Positions 40,570-50,184 are shown, numbered from the stretch's first letter. The stretch: DNA of 64,000 nucleotides from Ponticaulis koreensis DSM 19734 (GCF_000420665.1 NZ_ATVJ01000001.1:1426001-1490000), one strand, 5' to 3'. Notes: generated by a model not told the origin, from the sequence alone. Program-made: numbers and translations.

Positions 40570-43392
40570 ATGCTCGGATCACTTTCAAAATCACTCGCGG
40601 CGCGCCTGACGTGCCAGACGGCTGCTGCAGCGCTTCTGGCTATGGGTATGGCAGGCGCTGCTTACGCTGAAACTGTTACAGGTACGCTGGCAGACGGCGA
40701 CGCCACGACAGACGCAGGCGGATATTCCGACCGGTACGAATTCGAGGTGTCTAGCGCAGGTATGCTCTATGTCGATCTCGTTTCAGACGATTTCGACACT
40801 TACCTCACACTGGTCACACCATCCGGCGAACTGCTTGAGAATGATGACTACGGCATGAGCTTCAACTCACGCGTCATGTTCAACACAGAAGAGACCGGCA
40901 CCTTTATTGCCATTGTCTCTTCCTACGATACGGACGGCGCGGGCGAGTACACGCTCGAATACAACACGATAGAGTTGAATGAGGGCGGCCCGGCGGCGAC
41001 GATCGCGGCAGATGGCGAGACCATTTCCGGTGAACTCGCAATGGGTGACGGCTTCAACGAACACGGGTCTTTCTTCGATACATATGAAGTCGAGATTGAA
41101 GAAGGCGCTCATATTTTCTTCAGCGTCTCTTCTGACGAGTTCGACACGCTGATCGCGCTGATTTCTCCTTCGGGCGAAGAATACGTCAATGACGACTATG
41201 GCATGGGCGTGAATTCCGGCCTGATGATGCAGGCAGAAGAGAGCGGTTCATACGAATTCGTCGTCACCAGTTATGGCGAAGGTGCGACAGGCGCTTACGA
41301 ACTCGACTATCAGGTCAGCGATGCACCATTCGGCGGCATGCCTGAAGTTCTGACCTATCTCACGGATGTGGTTGAAGGTGAACTGTCCGAGGATGACGGC
41401 ATGATGCCAAACGGTAGTGTTGTCGATCTTTATGAAATTTCTCTGCAGCAGGGCACATCCATGATGGTGCGCCTCGACTCAGACGATTTCGACACGGTTC
41501 TCACCATTACGTCTCCATCCGGCGAAGAGATGTTCAACGATGACTTCGGTGACTCGCTGAATTCCGGCCTGATGATACTGGCGGAAGAGACAGGCATTTA
41601 CACGATTGAAGTCGGTGCTTTCGGCATGGACGGCTTGGGCGCGTACACGATGGATTATCGCACAAGCGATGAGCCGTTTTCTGGCGCACCTGAAACGCTC
41701 GAGCCGGGTTCGGGCGAAATTTATGGTCGTCTTGAACTCGGTGACGGGGTTCACCTGTCCGGCGCGCTTCAGGATGTGTATCAGCTTGAAGTGGCTGAAG
41801 GTGAAACGCTGATCCTGCGTCTGAATTCCGAACAGTTCGATCCATTCCTGCGTGTCACCACGCCGCAAGGTTATGATATTGAGAATGACGATTTTGCCGG
41901 TGAACTGAATTCGGCGATTATGACGGTCGCTGAAACGGCGGGCACATACACAATCGTTGCCACCAGCTATGGCGCTGGCGAAGCAGGCGATTATGCGTTC
42001 AGCTATCAGGTGTCCGACGAGATCGAAGCCGGACCGGCAACATCTCTCTCTCGTGATGGTGGAGACGTTGAAGGCATGTTGACGCTTGGCGATGGCATCA
42101 ATGAAGACGGGACGCTGTATGATCTCTATGAGATCGAGCTTGTCGAAGGTGAAACCTTCCAGCTGTTCCAGCGCTCCGATGCTTTTGATAGCTATCTGAC
42201 GGTGGCGACACCTTCAGGCGAAGAGTTCGTCAATGACGATTTCGGTGGTGGCTTTGACTCACGCGTCGCATTTGAAGCGCCTGAAAGTGGTGTCTACACG
42301 GTTACCGCCTCAACATTCGGCTCTGGTGAAGCTGGAAGCTACACAATCAGCTACGCTGTAAGTGACGAGCCAATCGGTGGTCCGCCGGTGGAACTCAATG
42401 GTGATGAGGGCTCCCTCGAAGCTGAGCTTTCCATCACTGATGCGACCGGTGAAAACGGCTCCTACATGGATGAGTATACGCTGGATGTTCCGGCGGGTGC
42501 ATTGCTGACTGTCGACATGAACTCCATCGATTTTGATACGTTCCTCATGGTTCGCGGCCCGGATGGTTCCGAGACGTTCAATGACGACTTTGAAGGCAGC
42601 CTGTCACATTCTCGCGTGGAACTGACAGCGTTCGCAGGCGGTGAGTACACCATCACAGCATCAGCTTACTCAGCAGGTGAGTATGGTGATTACGAACTGT
42701 CCTTCATGATCGATGAAGACAATCCGCGCGACTTCTTCACTGGCGAGCTGGCAGAAGGCGATGATCTGGCTGAAGAAGGCCAGTATCAGGACAGCTATGA
42801 GATCGACGCTGAAGTTGGTCAGGATCTGGTTGTTGATCTTCGCTCTGCCGAGTTCGACACCTATCTGACGGTGATCGCGCCGGATGGCGAGACGCTTGAG
42901 AATGACGACTATACTGGGCTTGGCCATTCACATGTAGAACAGCGCGTCCGCGTGCCGGGTACATATACCGTTCTGGTTCGTAGCTTCGGTGAGGGTGAAA
43001 CCGGTTCGTACACGGTTGAATACAGCCAGGAAGAAGGCCCGGTAATGGGCGGGGAACTGGAAGCAGAAGCTGAAATCGGTTCTGGTGACTCCATCAATGG
43101 CGTGCTGGAAGAGGGCGATGCGCTGCACGAAGCGGGTGAGTTCCGCGACGTGTACTCATTCGAAGCCGGTGTTGGTGAAGAGGTCGCATTTGATCTGTTC
43201 TCGGCTGGATTCGACACGTATCTGATCGTTGTGTCACCGGATGGCGCGTGGACAGAAAATGATGATTATAACGGCTCGCTTGATCATTCTCACATTACGA
43301 TGACAACAGATCAGGCCGGTGAGTACATGGTTATTGTTACCAGCTATGATCTGGAAGAAACAGGTGATTACCTCCTGTTCCGTCGCAGCTGA
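40570..43392 (+). CDS. Secreted protein of eight pre-peptidase C-terminal (PPC) repeats
   Basis: A 940-residue, very acidic protein. Signal peptide residues 1-33 (AAYA-E). Eight PPC-type beta-sandwich units start near residues 35, 150, 265, 380, 498, 613, 720 and 838. Each has a FDTYL-type strand, a P-S/D-G turn, an ENDDY/NDDF loop (probable Ca2+ or turn motif) and a GETGSY-type end. Units 6-8 carry SLSHSR/HSH motifs like the repeats in the next gene. No catalytic domain is visible. GAGGGG precedes ATG. A strong terminator follows, then the PPC-caspase gene. It is possibly a substrate-binding, adhesive or inhibitory partner of that protease (inference). Confidence 0.85.
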   Translation: MLGSLSKSLAARLTCQTAAAALLAMGMAGAAYAETVTGTLADGDATTDAGGYSDRYEFEVSSAGMLYVDLVSDDFDTYLTLVTPSGELLENDDYGMSFNSRVMFNTEETGTFIAIVSSYDTDGAGEYTLEYNTIELNEGGPAATIAADGETISGELAMGDGFNEHGSFFDTYEVEIEEGAHIFFSVSSDEFDTLIALISPSGEEYVNDDYGMGVNSGLMMQAEESGSYEFVVTSYGEGATGAYELDYQVSDAPFGGMPEVLTYLTDVVEGELSEDDGMMPNGSVVDLYEISLQQGTSMMVRLDSDDFDTVLTITSPSGEEMFNDDFGDSLNSGLMILAEETGIYTIEVGAFGMDGLGAYTMDYRTSDEPFSGAPETLEPGSGEIYGRLELGDGVHLSGALQDVYQLEVAEGETLILRLNSEQFDPFLRVTTPQGYDIENDDFAGELNSAIMTVAETAGTYTIVATSYGAGEAGDYAFSYQVSDEIEAGPATSLSRDGGDVEGMLTLGDGINEDGTLYDLYEIELVEGETFQLFQRSDAFDSYLTVATPSGEEFVNDDFGGGFDSRVAFEAPESGVYTVTASTFGSGEAGSYTISYAVSDEPIGGPPVELNGDEGSLEAELSITDATGENGSYMDEYTLDVPAGALLTVDMNSIDFDTFLMVRGPDGSETFNDDFEGSLSHSRVELTAFAGGEYTITASAYSAGEYGDYELSFMIDEDNPRDFFTGELAEGDDLAEEGQYQDSYEIDAEVGQDLVVDLRSAEFDTYLTVIAPDGETLENDDYTGLGHSHVEQRVRVPGTYTVLVRSFGEGETGSYTVEYSQEEGPVMGGELEAEAEIGSGDSINGVLEEGDALHEAGEFRDVYSFEAGVGEEVAFDLFSAGFDTYLIVVSPDGAWTENDDYNGSLDHSHITMTTDQAGEYMVIVTSYDLEETGDYLLFRRS

Positions 43393-43441
43393 TCTGACGT
43401 GAAATCATAAGCGGACTAAGCTGTTAGTCCTCAGCTTCATA

Positions 43442-43475
43442 AAGCCCGTCTGTATTTAGCAGGCGGGCTTTTTTT
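43442..43475 (+). terminator. Rho-independent terminator after PPC-repeat gene
   Basis: Stem AAGCCCGTCTG / CAGGCGGGCTT (43442-43470, one G-U pair), followed by a T7 run. Confidence 0.9.
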
Positions 43476-43678
43476 GGGCGATAGGGACATGATTTTTCGG
43501 CGGTTTCTATCGATTTTTTTAAAAATTACATTTCGTTCAGGTTAGGTTTATGTGACAATTCCTACTGTCAATACCTAGATCGCAGGTGTTTGGCTGGACG
43601 ACACAGTGCTTGAAAGGGAAGGTCACTAGTCCGTTTTACAGCTGACCATCAGGGGTAAACGCAATACGAGGGGACGTT

Positions 43679-46309
43679 ATGTTCAAGGGACCAAAACTTT
43701 CTACGCTGAAGCGCTCAACCAGCGCTGTTGCCGTCGCATCTGCTATCGCAATCGGGTTCTCCGGTTTGGCGATTGCGCAGGTCGCCAAGGGTGACACATT
43801 CACAGGCAATCTGGCTGCAGGGGATGAGCAGCTCCAGTCCGGTGAGTATCAGGACAGCTATACATTCACGGCGAATGCTGGAGATCAGATCACGGTTGAT
43901 CTGACGTCTACGCAGTTCGACCCATACCTCATTCTGATCCCGCCGGTTGGCGACCAGATGGACAATGATGACTGGGAAGGATCGCTCTCTCATTCACGCA
44001 TTGAGACAACAGCGTCCAGCAGCGGCACGTATGAAGTGCTCGTCACCAGCTTCGCGCCAGGTGAAACGGGCAGCTATATGCTCGAATATGATGCAGGCGC
44101 CGGTTACGGCGGTGGCTATGGTGGCGGTGCTGCGCAAGGCGCGACTGGCACACTCGCACCGGGCGACCAGACGCTTACCACCGGTGAGTACTCCGACCGC
44201 TACGAATTTACAGCCGGCCCGGGCGAGGCGGTGTCTATCGACCTGACGTCTAACGACTTCGACCCATATCTGATCGTGCAGACACCGGATGGCGAGCAGC
44301 TTGATAATGATGATTATCAGGGCAGCCTGTCGCGGTCCCACATTGATGCGACGGCCGCAAATGGCGGCACTTACATGGTGCAGGTGACAAGCTATTCACC
44401 AGGTGAAACAGGCGCATACTCGCTGTCCTTCAACGGCTCTGGTGGCGGTCAGCCCGGCTATGGCGGTGGTAGCAGCTCCGGCTCCACAGGCTCGCTTTCG
44501 TCCGCTGACGAACAGCTTCAGTCCGGTGAGTTCCTCGACCGATACACACTGAATGCGTCTGCTGGCGAGAACATCATTGTTGATCTCACATCTGACCAGT
44601 TTGACCCGTACATCATTCTCGTGACGCCAAACGGCGAGCAGATCGAGAATGATGACTGGGAAGGTTCTCTGTCTCATTCCCGCGTTGAAACGGTTGCGTC
44701 TCAGGGCGGTGCATATGAAGTCATCGTAACCAGCTTTGCGCCGGGAGAAACCGGCTCTTACGCGCTTTCTATGGAAAGCGGCGGTTCTGGAGGCTTCTCC
44801 GGTGGCGGATATGCTGGCAGCTTCTCCGGCATGTCTGAAACAGGCACGCTGGCGCGCGGCGACGAGACATTGGAAGGCGGCGAGTTCTTCGATGTCTATC
44901 CGTTCTCAGGCTCTGCTGGTCAGCGTTTGTCTATCGAAATGACGTCAACCGAGTTTGATACCTGGGTTGGTCTGGTTGGCCCTGAAGGCATTATCGACGC
45001 GAACGATGATGCGCCGAATATGGGCACAAATAGCCGCCTCGATATCTCTCTGCCAACGTCTGGTGAGTACTCTGTGATCGCGACATCTTTCGCAGCAGGT
45101 GAAACTGGCCGGTACAATCTGAACGTCAGTGCTGGCGGCGGATCTTCACGTCCTGTCACGAACTCTAACAATGCTTCGGAACTGTATGTCGGTGCGTCTG
45201 TGAACGGTCAGCTGACGACCAGCGACCGCCGCGGTCAGTACGGCGAATATGAAGATACATATTCCTTCCAGGCTCAGGCAGGCCAAAACGTCCGTGTCAC
45301 AATGGAATCCGGACCAATCGATACCTATCTGCGCCTGACGGGTCCGGGCGGTGTATCGCTTGAAAACGATGACTATAACGGCTCGCTCGATCAGTCTGTC
45401 ATCGAATTCCGTGCACCGTCTTCAGGTCGCTACACCGTAACGGCGACATCTTACGCTGAAGGTGAAACGGGCTCTTACACCCTGTCCGTAACGGATGGCA
45501 CGGGTAACTCCCAGCTCATCCCGAACAATGGTGGTGGCTATGGCGGTGACAGCACGGAAATCTATGGCATCTTCGTAGGCATCTCAGATTATCCGAGCTT
45601 CTATAACGACCTGCCATATACCGCTCAGGACGCTGTACTGGCCCATGATGCGGTACGTGACTTTGGCGGCATGAACGCGAGCAATGCGATCCTGCTGACA
45701 GACGAAGAAGCGACCGAGGCGAACCTGCGTCAGGCCTTCCAGACTCTGTCTGCCCGTATGGATGACGATGACACATTCGTGTTCTTCTTCTCCGGCCACG
45801 GTAACCGCGTAGAAATTCGGGGCGCGGCCGAAACAGCCGACCTTGATGGTATGGATGAGACAATCGAGCTCTATGACAATCCGCTGACTGATACTCAGTT
45901 CGATGCGCTTCTCGACAGCATGCCGGTCGAACGTGCGTTGATCATTCTCGACAGCTGCTATTCAGGTGGTTTCGCAAAAGATGTGATCTCGTCTCCGGGC
46001 CGTATGGGCCTCTTCTCTTCGGAAGAAGATGTTGTGTCTCTCGTGGCGTCCAAGTTTGAAGCGGGCGGATATCTGGCTCACTTCTTCCGCGCTGCGCTGG
46101 AAACAGGTGAAGCGGATATCAACGGTGACAGTCAGCTCGACGCAATTGAGCTCAGCCAATATCTGCGCACAAGTTATCTGCTTGAGCATCAGAGCAAGCG
46201 TCAGCTGGAAAGCTTTGAATCGCTCGATGATATCGACGTGACTTACCAGCACCTCGTCGTCGACCGTTCAGGCGTTTCGCCTTACGAAGTCTTCTTCGAG
46301 CTTCGTTAG
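43679..46309 (+). CDS. Secreted PPC-repeat caspase-like (C14) protease
   Basis: An 876-residue exported protein. Signal peptide 1-33 (GLAIA-Q). Five PPC units at about 38-136, 155-252, 270-365, 386-483 and 504-604 are joined by Gly-rich linkers (GYGGGYGGG). The C-terminal caspase-fold domain (about 625-876) begins IYGIFVGISDYPSF. Catalytic His707 is in FFFSGHGNRVE and Cys760 in LIILDSCYSGGF. After it, DINGDSQLDAIE (813-824) has the spacing of an EF-hand loop, hinting at Ca2+ activation as in metacaspases. Expected specificity is after Arg/Lys (family knowledge). Predicted location is the periplasm or outside the cell. It is transcribed separately from the preceding PPC gene. Confidence 0.9.
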   Translation: MFKGPKLSTLKRSTSAVAVASAIAIGFSGLAIAQVAKGDTFTGNLAAGDEQLQSGEYQDSYTFTANAGDQITVDLTSTQFDPYLILIPPVGDQMDNDDWEGSLSHSRIETTASSSGTYEVLVTSFAPGETGSYMLEYDAGAGYGGGYGGGAAQGATGTLAPGDQTLTTGEYSDRYEFTAGPGEAVSIDLTSNDFDPYLIVQTPDGEQLDNDDYQGSLSRSHIDATAANGGTYMVQVTSYSPGETGAYSLSFNGSGGGQPGYGGGSSSGSTGSLSSADEQLQSGEFLDRYTLNASAGENIIVDLTSDQFDPYIILVTPNGEQIENDDWEGSLSHSRVETVASQGGAYEVIVTSFAPGETGSYALSMESGGSGGFSGGGYAGSFSGMSETGTLARGDETLEGGEFFDVYPFSGSAGQRLSIEMTSTEFDTWVGLVGPEGIIDANDDAPNMGTNSRLDISLPTSGEYSVIATSFAAGETGRYNLNVSAGGGSSRPVTNSNNASELYVGASVNGQLTTSDRRGQYGEYEDTYSFQAQAGQNVRVTMESGPIDTYLRLTGPGGVSLENDDYNGSLDQSVIEFRAPSSGRYTVTATSYAEGETGSYTLSVTDGTGNSQLIPNNGGGYGGDSTEIYGIFVGISDYPSFYNDLPYTAQDAVLAHDAVRDFGGMNASNAILLTDEEATEANLRQAFQTLSARMDDDDTFVFFFSGHGNRVEIRGAAETADLDGMDETIELYDNPLTDTQFDALLDSMPVERALIILDSCYSGGFAKDVISSPGRMGLFSSEEDVVSLVASKFEAGGYLAHFFRAALETGEADINGDSQLDAIELSQYLRTSYLLEHQSKRQLESFESLDDIDVTYQHLVVDRSGVSPYEVFFELR

Positions 46310-46331
46310 GCGTGAGCGACATGGATAGAAA

Positions 46332-46357
46332 AAGCCCGCTGAAGAGCGGGCTTTTTT
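46332..46357 (+). terminator. Rho-independent terminator after PPC-caspase gene
   Basis: AAGCCCGCT-gaag-AGCGGGCTT (46332-46353) followed by T6, 23 bases after the stop. Confidence 0.92.
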
Positions 46358-46495
46358 GTGTTTGAGAACGGCGCTTGTGGACGGACGTGCAAGAGCACAG
46401 GCGAATAAAATTCTGAAATATCAGAGGTGATATGAGTTATTTTGGTTGTATTATTTGAAAAATAGTTGGCGGGCTGTGGGTAACTCTGGTTAAAT

Positions 46496-46511
46496 CCTAA
46501 CAATTCCTTAA
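46496..46511. promoter_or_regulatory. Near-consensus CtrA box before glycosyltransferase
   Basis: CTAA-CAATTCC-TTAAC differs from TTAA-N7-TTAAC at one base and lies 18 bases upstream of the ATG at 46530. It is a weak candidate only. Confidence 0.3.
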
Positions 46512-46529
46512 CGAGGGGTTGTCAGGGAT

Positions 46530-48047
46530 ATGGCTGATGGGTGGGGTAGTGACAATCTAATCGCCGGTCTTCGGACCGGCGATGCTGCCCATGAAGCCGA
46601 CCTCTATGATGCCGCCCATCTGGAATGGCTTCGTTTTGGCGCAGAGAATGATCTCCTCGAAGCTTACCCTGAAGCAAGCTGTAAGAGAGGCGTGACAACA
46701 GCTCAGATGACTTTTGTGAAGCAGGTCGCCGCGGTTCTGGGCGTTGGTGTTCTGCTTGTCCCGATGAGCTTGTTTTCAGCAATAAGTGCTTTGGCCTTCT
46801 TCGTATTTTTTCTGTTGATCATCTACCGTTGTGTATTGCTTTGCGCTGGCTTTGGCTCTCGCACCACATCTCCGCTTACCGGTGATGGCGCAAAGCGCCG
46901 ATTTATCTGGCCACGTTATAGCGTTCTGGTGCCCGTCTTCCGTGAACCAGAAGCCATTGGGCCTCTGATCGCGGCGCTGAAAGGGCTCGATTATCCGAAA
47001 CGCCAACTGGAGATTCTGATCCTTCTGGAAGAGAGCGATACAGAAACGCTGGCAGCAATCGAGCAGTTGAAATTGCGGCCGTATTTCAAAGTGCTCATCG
47101 TGCCCGAGGGCGAGGTGCAGACGAAACCTCGCGCACTGAATTTCGGGCTCAAGCTTGCGACCGGTCAGATGATCGCCGTGTATGATGCCGAAGACGCTAT
47201 GCATTCAACTCAGCTGAAAGATGCTGTGCGCGCCTTCCAATATGCGCGTGAGGAAGCAAGCAGTAAGCCACTTGCCTGCGTTCAGGCGCCGCTTATTCCG
47301 CACAATAGCGGGGAGAGCTGGATCGCTGCGCAGTTTACCCAGGAGTACCGCGTCCATTTCGGCCTGATCGTACGGGGCCTAAGTACACTTCGCCTGCCGG
47401 TCATGCTGGGCGGAACGAGCAATCATTTTGACCGCGCCGCGCTTGAGAAAGTGGGCGGCTGGGATCCTTATAATGTGACAGAAGATGCAGACCTTGGTTT
47501 GCGCTTTGCCGCTGCGGGGTATCGTGTGGGCCATATCTCTCCGCCAACATTTGAAGAGGCACCGATAGGCCTTCGCCAATGGATCGGTCAGCGCTCGCGT
47601 TGGGTGAAAGGCTTTATCCAGACAGCAGGTGTTTTCTTCCGTGCCTCACCGGCCTCGCGTATCAGAGTGATGGGGCTGAAGAATTACGTCTCAGCGGTAT
47701 TGCTGTTATCTGGCTCAGTATTATCAGCAGTGTTTCACGGGCCGTTTGCGCTCTGGCTTGTTGCGCAGGCCGTGCTGCCGGGGCTCACGCCACCATCAGA
47801 AGCGATTATCCTCTGTCTGACAGGCTTCAGCGTGCATATCCTCTCTGTCGTCATGTCCGGCGCTCTCGCATCGGCTGGCGCAATCCGGGCGCTGATCACG
47901 GCTCCGTTCTACTGGCCACTTCAGACGGTTGCGGCGGGCAAAGCGATCTATGAGCTGATTGTCCGGCCATTCTATTGGGATAAAACTCAGCATGGTGTCA
48001 GCGTGAAAAGTCTTTCCCGCAAGCAGCTTCGCACCGTCAAGGTTTGA
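46530..48047 (+). CDS. Family 2 glycosyltransferase, cellulose-synthase-like
   Basis: A 505-residue membrane glycosyltransferase. The cytoplasmic GT-A core shows YSVLVPVFREPEAIGPLI, DAEDAM (DxD), NVTEDADLGLRFA (TED) and QRSRWVKGFIQ (QxxRW), the processive GT2 set. Two helices precede (about 65-105) and about four follow the core. It probably polymerises or exports a beta-linked polysaccharide; the product is unknown. A 60-residue N-terminal soluble part with LEWLRFGAENDLLEAYPEAS may be a GspE_N/MshEN-like regulatory piece. No PilZ domain. The deacetylase gene follows 32 bases later. Confidence 0.88.
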   Translation: MADGWGSDNLIAGLRTGDAAHEADLYDAAHLEWLRFGAENDLLEAYPEASCKRGVTTAQMTFVKQVAAVLGVGVLLVPMSLFSAISALAFFVFFLLIIYRCVLLCAGFGSRTTSPLTGDGAKRRFIWPRYSVLVPVFREPEAIGPLIAALKGLDYPKRQLEILILLEESDTETLAAIEQLKLRPYFKVLIVPEGEVQTKPRALNFGLKLATGQMIAVYDAEDAMHSTQLKDAVRAFQYAREEASSKPLACVQAPLIPHNSGESWIAAQFTQEYRVHFGLIVRGLSTLRLPVMLGGTSNHFDRAALEKVGGWDPYNVTEDADLGLRFAAAGYRVGHISPPTFEEAPIGLRQWIGQRSRWVKGFIQTAGVFFRASPASRIRVMGLKNYVSAVLLLSGSVLSAVFHGPFALWLVAQAVLPGLTPPSEAIILCLTGFSVHILSVVMSGALASAGAIRALITAPFYWPLQTVAAGKAIYELIVRPFYWDKTQHGVSVKSLSRKQLRTVKV

Positions 48048-48079
48048 ACCCGCCCCGATTGGCGCTATCTGATAGCTCA

Positions 48080-49018
48080 ATGCTGCCAATTTTCTATCAT
48101 GACAGATATGACGCTGAGACTGTGCCGGACGGGCACCGGTTTCCCATGCGCAAATACCGCGAGACGGGACGTCGCCTGAAGGAGATTGGCCTCGTCACGT
48201 CAACTAATCCGATCCGTCGGCCAAAGCCTGCAGACTTTGAGATGATCGCGCTCGCGCATGACCCGTCCTATGTGGATGCCGTCTTCCATCAGACGGTAGA
48301 TTATAAAACCGCGCGTACCATCGGCTTTGAGATGACAGGGGCTGTCGCCATGCGCTCGCGTCTTTCCTGTATGGGCACATATCTTGCCGGTGAGGCCGCG
48401 CTTTACATAGGTATTGCCTGCAACGCGGCAGGTGGCAGCCACCATGCTAAATACACTCATGGCGCTGGTTTTTGTGTGTTTAATGATGTGGGCGTTGCTA
48501 TCCGTGCGCTGCAGAAGACCGAACGCATCCGTAAGGCGCTCGTGATTGATTGCGATGTGCATCAGGGCGATGGCACGGCAGACATTTTCCAGAATGACGA
48601 CAGCGTCTTCACCTTCTCGCTCCATTGCGAGGATAACTGGCCAGTGCGCAAGGTCGCTTCAACGCTGGATGTCGGGCTCGATCAGGGGCTAGGCGATGAA
48701 GGCTATCTGAGTGAGTTAGAGGCCGCACTGGAACGTGTGCTGGACGCGTCATCTCCGGACATTGTTTTCTACAATGCGGGTGTAGACCCGCATATCGATG
48801 ACCGGCTGGGCAAGCTGAAGCTCAGTGATGAGGGCATTCGCGGGCGCGACCGGCTGGTTATCTCCCGCGTCCGCGAGCGTGGCTTGCCGCTCGTCTGTGT
48901 GATGGGCGGCGGGTACAGCCATGATGTGAGCCATCTGGCCCGGCTTCATGCTTTCGCATTCGAAGAAGCCGCCCGAGCATTGAAAGCTGAAGCCGATCAG
49001 CGGGTCTCGTCAGGATGA
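48080..49018 (+). CDS. Histone deacetylase-family amidohydrolase
   Basis: 312 residues from ATG 48080 (the frame opens at TTG 48044). Arginase/deacetylase motifs: AGGSHHAKYTHGAGFCVFNDVGVA (His pair), VIDCDVHQGDGTADIF (Zn Asp and His), YNAGVDPHIDD (Zn Asp) and VMGGGYSHD (transition-state Tyr). Class IV-like bacterial members remove acyl groups from amines or lysines. It is downstream of a polysaccharide synthase, so deacetylation of an amino sugar or polyamine is possible but unproven. The 3' end overlaps the convergent channel gene by 22 bases. Confidence 0.88.
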   Translation: MLPIFYHDRYDAETVPDGHRFPMRKYRETGRRLKEIGLVTSTNPIRRPKPADFEMIALAHDPSYVDAVFHQTVDYKTARTIGFEMTGAVAMRSRLSCMGTYLAGEAALYIGIACNAAGGSHHAKYTHGAGFCVFNDVGVAIRALQKTERIRKALVIDCDVHQGDGTADIFQNDDSVFTFSLHCEDNWPVRKVASTLDVGLDQGLGDEGYLSELEAALERVLDASSPDIVFYNAGVDPHIDDRLGKLKLSDEGIRGRDRLVISRVRERGLPLVCVMGGGYSHDVSHLARLHAFAFEEAARALKAEADQRVSSG

Positions 49019-50184
49019 TCGATTTTGTCCGACATGCCCGTATCGTCGCTTTCGCGCGGCGCCGGTGATGGCGTAAACTCGATCTCTGAATCCTCAATGT
49101 GAATTTCACCGCGGCGGCGAGGCAGGGCGTATGCGTGTTCCTGCTGTAGCCATGACACCATCTTCTCTCGGATTTCGCAGCGCAAATCCCAGGCGATAGG
49201 CGAGTTCTTCGCGCTCATCAGGCCACGCAGCGTGATGGTTTCCTGCGTCGTGTCGATGACCTGCAGCACTTGTACATCGCCGTCCCAAAGCTCGCTGTCT
49301 TCCAGAAACTCTTTCAGCTTGGCGCGGATCTCGCTGACAGGGGCTGTGTAATCCAGATGCCATGTCACGGACCCGATGATGGAGGAGCCTTCGCGGGTCC
49401 AGTTCTGGAACGGCTTTTCGACAACCTGCGTCAGCGGCACGACGAGACGTCGCCAGTCCCAGATTTTCACAACCACATAGGTGGAGGTGATTTCGTCAAT
49501 CCAGCCCCATTCACCCTCCATAATGACGGCGTCGCCAATGCGGAGCGGCTGAGTGAGGGCGATCTGTATGCCCGCGATCAGGTTAGACAGAACAGGCCGC
49601 GCTGCAAAGCCGATCACAATGCCGGCGACACCGGCGGAGGCGAACAGTGAAATGCCGATAGAGCGCACAGATGGGAAGGTCATCAACATGGCGGCAACAG
49701 TGACCAGCAGGATCAGCATGGTCATCATTCGGCTTAGGAGGCGCATGCGCGTCGAGACCTTACGGGCTTCCAGATTGTCTTCGGCGTCCATGTCGTATTT
49801 CGACACGCGGTTTTCGGTGAACGCCGTGATGATGCGATTGAGCAGCCAGCCTGCAATGCCGATCAGAAGGATGGTCACAATCTGATTGACTAGCCCGCGC
49901 CAGCTATCGGGCATCTGAACCATCGGCAGGGCGAGCTCTGCTGCCAGCACGCACATTCCGAGAAGCGACACTGTTCGCGCGCGCCTGAGCGCTCGGGCAA
50001 ACAGTTTGTCGCCGTCCTTGCCGACCGCGCGGGTTAAAAGGGCATAAATGATGGTGTGAATGACGACAGCAGCAGCGACGGCTCCGACGAGAATGGCAAC
50101 GGCCATCATATTATTAACGGTGACGTCTGCGAAAACTTCCGCGACTGGCTCCATAGCGTCAGAGGTCGGAGAGTTAGCTGTCAT
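48997..50184 (-). CDS. MscS-family mechanosensitive ion channel
   Basis: A 395-residue membrane protein. Four hydrophobic helices occur in the first half. The pore-lining helix region (IGISLFASAGVAGIVIGFAARPVLSNLIAGIQIALTQPLRIGD) is the MscS signature, followed by the beta domain (VIMEGEWGWIDEITSTYVVVKIWDWRRLVVPL) and a C-terminal cytoplasmic domain. It protects against hypo-osmotic shock. The acidic tail ends SDKIDHPDETR and overlaps the end of the deacetylase gene. Confidence 0.92.
   Translation of the reverse strand: MTANSPTSDAMEPVAEVFADVTVNNMMAVAILVGAVAAAVVIHTIIYALLTRAVGKDGDKLFARALRRARTVSLLGMCVLAAELALPMVQMPDSWRGLVNQIVTILLIGIAGWLLNRIITAFTENRVSKYDMDAEDNLEARKVSTRMRLLSRMMTMLILLVTVAAMLMTFPSVRSIGISLFASAGVAGIVIGFAARPVLSNLIAGIQIALTQPLRIGDAVIMEGEWGWIDEITSTYVVVKIWDWRRLVVPLTQVVEKPFQNWTREGSSIIGSVTWHLDYTAPVSEIRAKLKEFLEDSELWDGDVQVLQVIDTTQETITLRGLMSAKNSPIAWDLRCEIREKMVSWLQQEHAYALPRRRGEIHIEDSEIEFTPSPAPRESDDTGMSDKIDHPDETR

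Noticed and set aside
40570-46309. CRISPR-like or mobile tandem repeats
   Set aside because: The repetition is at protein level (PPC units of about 100-115 residues); DNA copies are too diverged and too long for CRISPR.
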